From NCBI GenBank assembly GCA_003506095.1, contig DNWZ01000054.1, positions 1-7,266 of the forward strand: 7,266 bases of DNA, written 5' to 3'. Shown piece by piece: positions 6,806 through 7,266 of this stretch. The position numbers were made by a program, and so were the translations under genes. The stretch's first letter is position 1. Every line of letters starts with the position of its first letter. The DNA comes from Planctomycetaceae bacterium (GTDB lineage: Bacteria > Planctomycetota > Planctomycetia > Pirellulales > Pirellulaceae). Under the pieces are notes generated by a model. That model was given only the letters and a program-made list of their open reading frames with translations, made no database searches and was not told the origin of the DNA.

Positions 6806-7189
6806 CTTTGAGATGCCTTTGTCTTTAGTCGTAATCGCTGACTTCCTTTACAGGACCTAAATTGAAAAACATGGCACTCTGCGTTTCAAATGCATTGTCT
6901 CTTCCGCTGCCAAAACACAATCTCGTCTTGGACCGCAACTTAACAAAGGCAGTCGTCAGATGAAAAAGTTTTCGTTGTCCAGCAGATCTGCCACCGCGTT
7001 AAATCCCGGCCAGCGCCGCGAGTATTAATACCCTGGCTGCCAACCCCAGTCGACTCGCTCCGACGCAACTGACGCCAATCCTGGGCCCCGCGTGGAGGCC
7101 TACTTGTGGTCCCGCACCCAGGGGATGTTGCGAATTGACGTAACAAATTTCCAGGAACGAAAGTTGCCTAATGCGATCGCACCGGCAAC
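6806..7189. other. Gap between the HNH gene and the right-edge gene, no gene seen
   Basis: About 384 nt with only short overlapping frames that look non-biological. It contains the possible promoter near 6861-6889, a 10-bp perfect palindrome GTATTAATAC (7022-7031) and a 6-bp inverted repeat CCTGGG/CCCAGG (7080-7085 and 7117-7122) that encloses a GC-rich segment. None of these is strong enough for an RNA gene or terminator call. Confidence 0.5.
6861..6889 (-). promoter_or_regulatory. Possible sigma-70 promoter for the HNH gene
   Basis: On the minus strand TTGAAA (6884-6889) and TTCAAT (6861-6866) are separated by exactly 17 nt. The -35 matches 5 of 6 consensus bases and the -10 only 4 of 6. 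Transcription would start near 6854, giving a leader of about 50 nt. This would mean the HNH gene is transcribed independently of the gene entering from the right edge. Confidence 0.3.
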
Positions 7190-7266
7190 TCAACTTGCGT
7201 CATCGTCTTGCATCGACTTGCCTTTGTCGTAGCGGGCCACTGTGTCCTTGAGCCGATTCGCGAACT
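7190..7266 (-). CDS. C-terminal end of an unidentified gene entering from the right edge
   Basis: A minus-strand frame enters from the right edge and ends at TGA 7190-7192. The 24 visible residues (FANRLKDTVARYDKGKSMQD then DDAS) look like a genuine charged, helical protein tail: Lys/Arg/Asp-rich with an acidic end. The tail is too short to assign a family; a restriction or methylase subunit would fit the context but is a guess. The other two minus frames give less protein-like sequence here. It reads in the same direction as the other genes. Confidence 0.45.
   Translation of the reverse strand, partial: FANRLKDTVARYDKGKSMQDDDAS

Noticed and set aside
6413..6811. 132-codon plus-strand frame
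   Set aside because: Antisense to the start half of the HNH_2 gene, which has clear catalytic motifs and fills the same region.
6940..7193. Two overlapping minus-strand frames of 64-68 codons
   Set aside because: Sequence is Arg/Gly/Ser-rich with no motif and no ribosome binding site; likely chance frames in a GC-richer gap.
1..7266. CRISPR array, tRNA, rRNA or complete insertion sequence
   Set aside because: No regularly spaced direct repeats, no cloverleaf with CCA-proximal T arm, no rRNA core motifs and no transposase motif or terminal inverted repeats were seen on reading both strands.

Overview
The window is a run of minus-strand genes that looks like part of a defence (restriction/conflict) island. 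There is no ribosomal, tRNA, CRISPR or insertion-sequence signature. Base composition is moderate, clear Shine-Dalgarno sites are missing in front of the starts, gaps between genes are wide, and long proteins mix TPR repeats with conflict-type domains. Together these suggest an environmental bacterium, perhaps a planctomycete of the Rhodopirellula/Pirellula kind. That placement is inference only.

Layout from high to low coordinate, which is the direction of transcription. (1) 7190-7266: the last 24 codons of a gene entering from the right edge, product unknown. (2) 6806-7189: no gene seen; it holds a possible promoter for the next gene. (3) 5921-6805: a complete 294-aa protein with a C-terminal HNH_2 nuclease domain and an N-terminal beta-rich domain I cannot name with confidence. 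(4) 5129-5920: about 790 nt with no intact gene, but with an unnoticed 68-codon stretch ending in a good homing-endonuclease-associated repeat (GSW...AL.AAG), probably a relic, plus short palindromes. (5) 3011-5128: a complete 705-aa single-chain GmrSD-type (DUF262 + DUF1524) restriction protein. (6) 2605-3010: a gap with one doubtful 82-codon frame. (7) 1-2604: 868 codons open to the left edge, encoding a protein with N-terminal membrane segments, a long TPR array and a GreA/GreB C-terminal-like domain. This architecture matches the family I recall as TPR-GreAB-C-PIN; the predicted PIN nuclease would lie beyond base 1. This largest gene is easy to miss because it has no stop codon in the window and no ATG near its beginning.

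The two complete proteins carry predicted nuclease domains, and the third is predicted to end in one. All read the same way, but gaps of 406, 792 and 384 nt argue for separate stand-alone modules collected in one island rather than one tight operon. The likely targets are modified or foreign DNA (GmrSD-type and HNH proteins) and, for the TPR-Gre protein, perhaps RNA or the transcription/translation machinery. No function here goes beyond what domain homology suggests.
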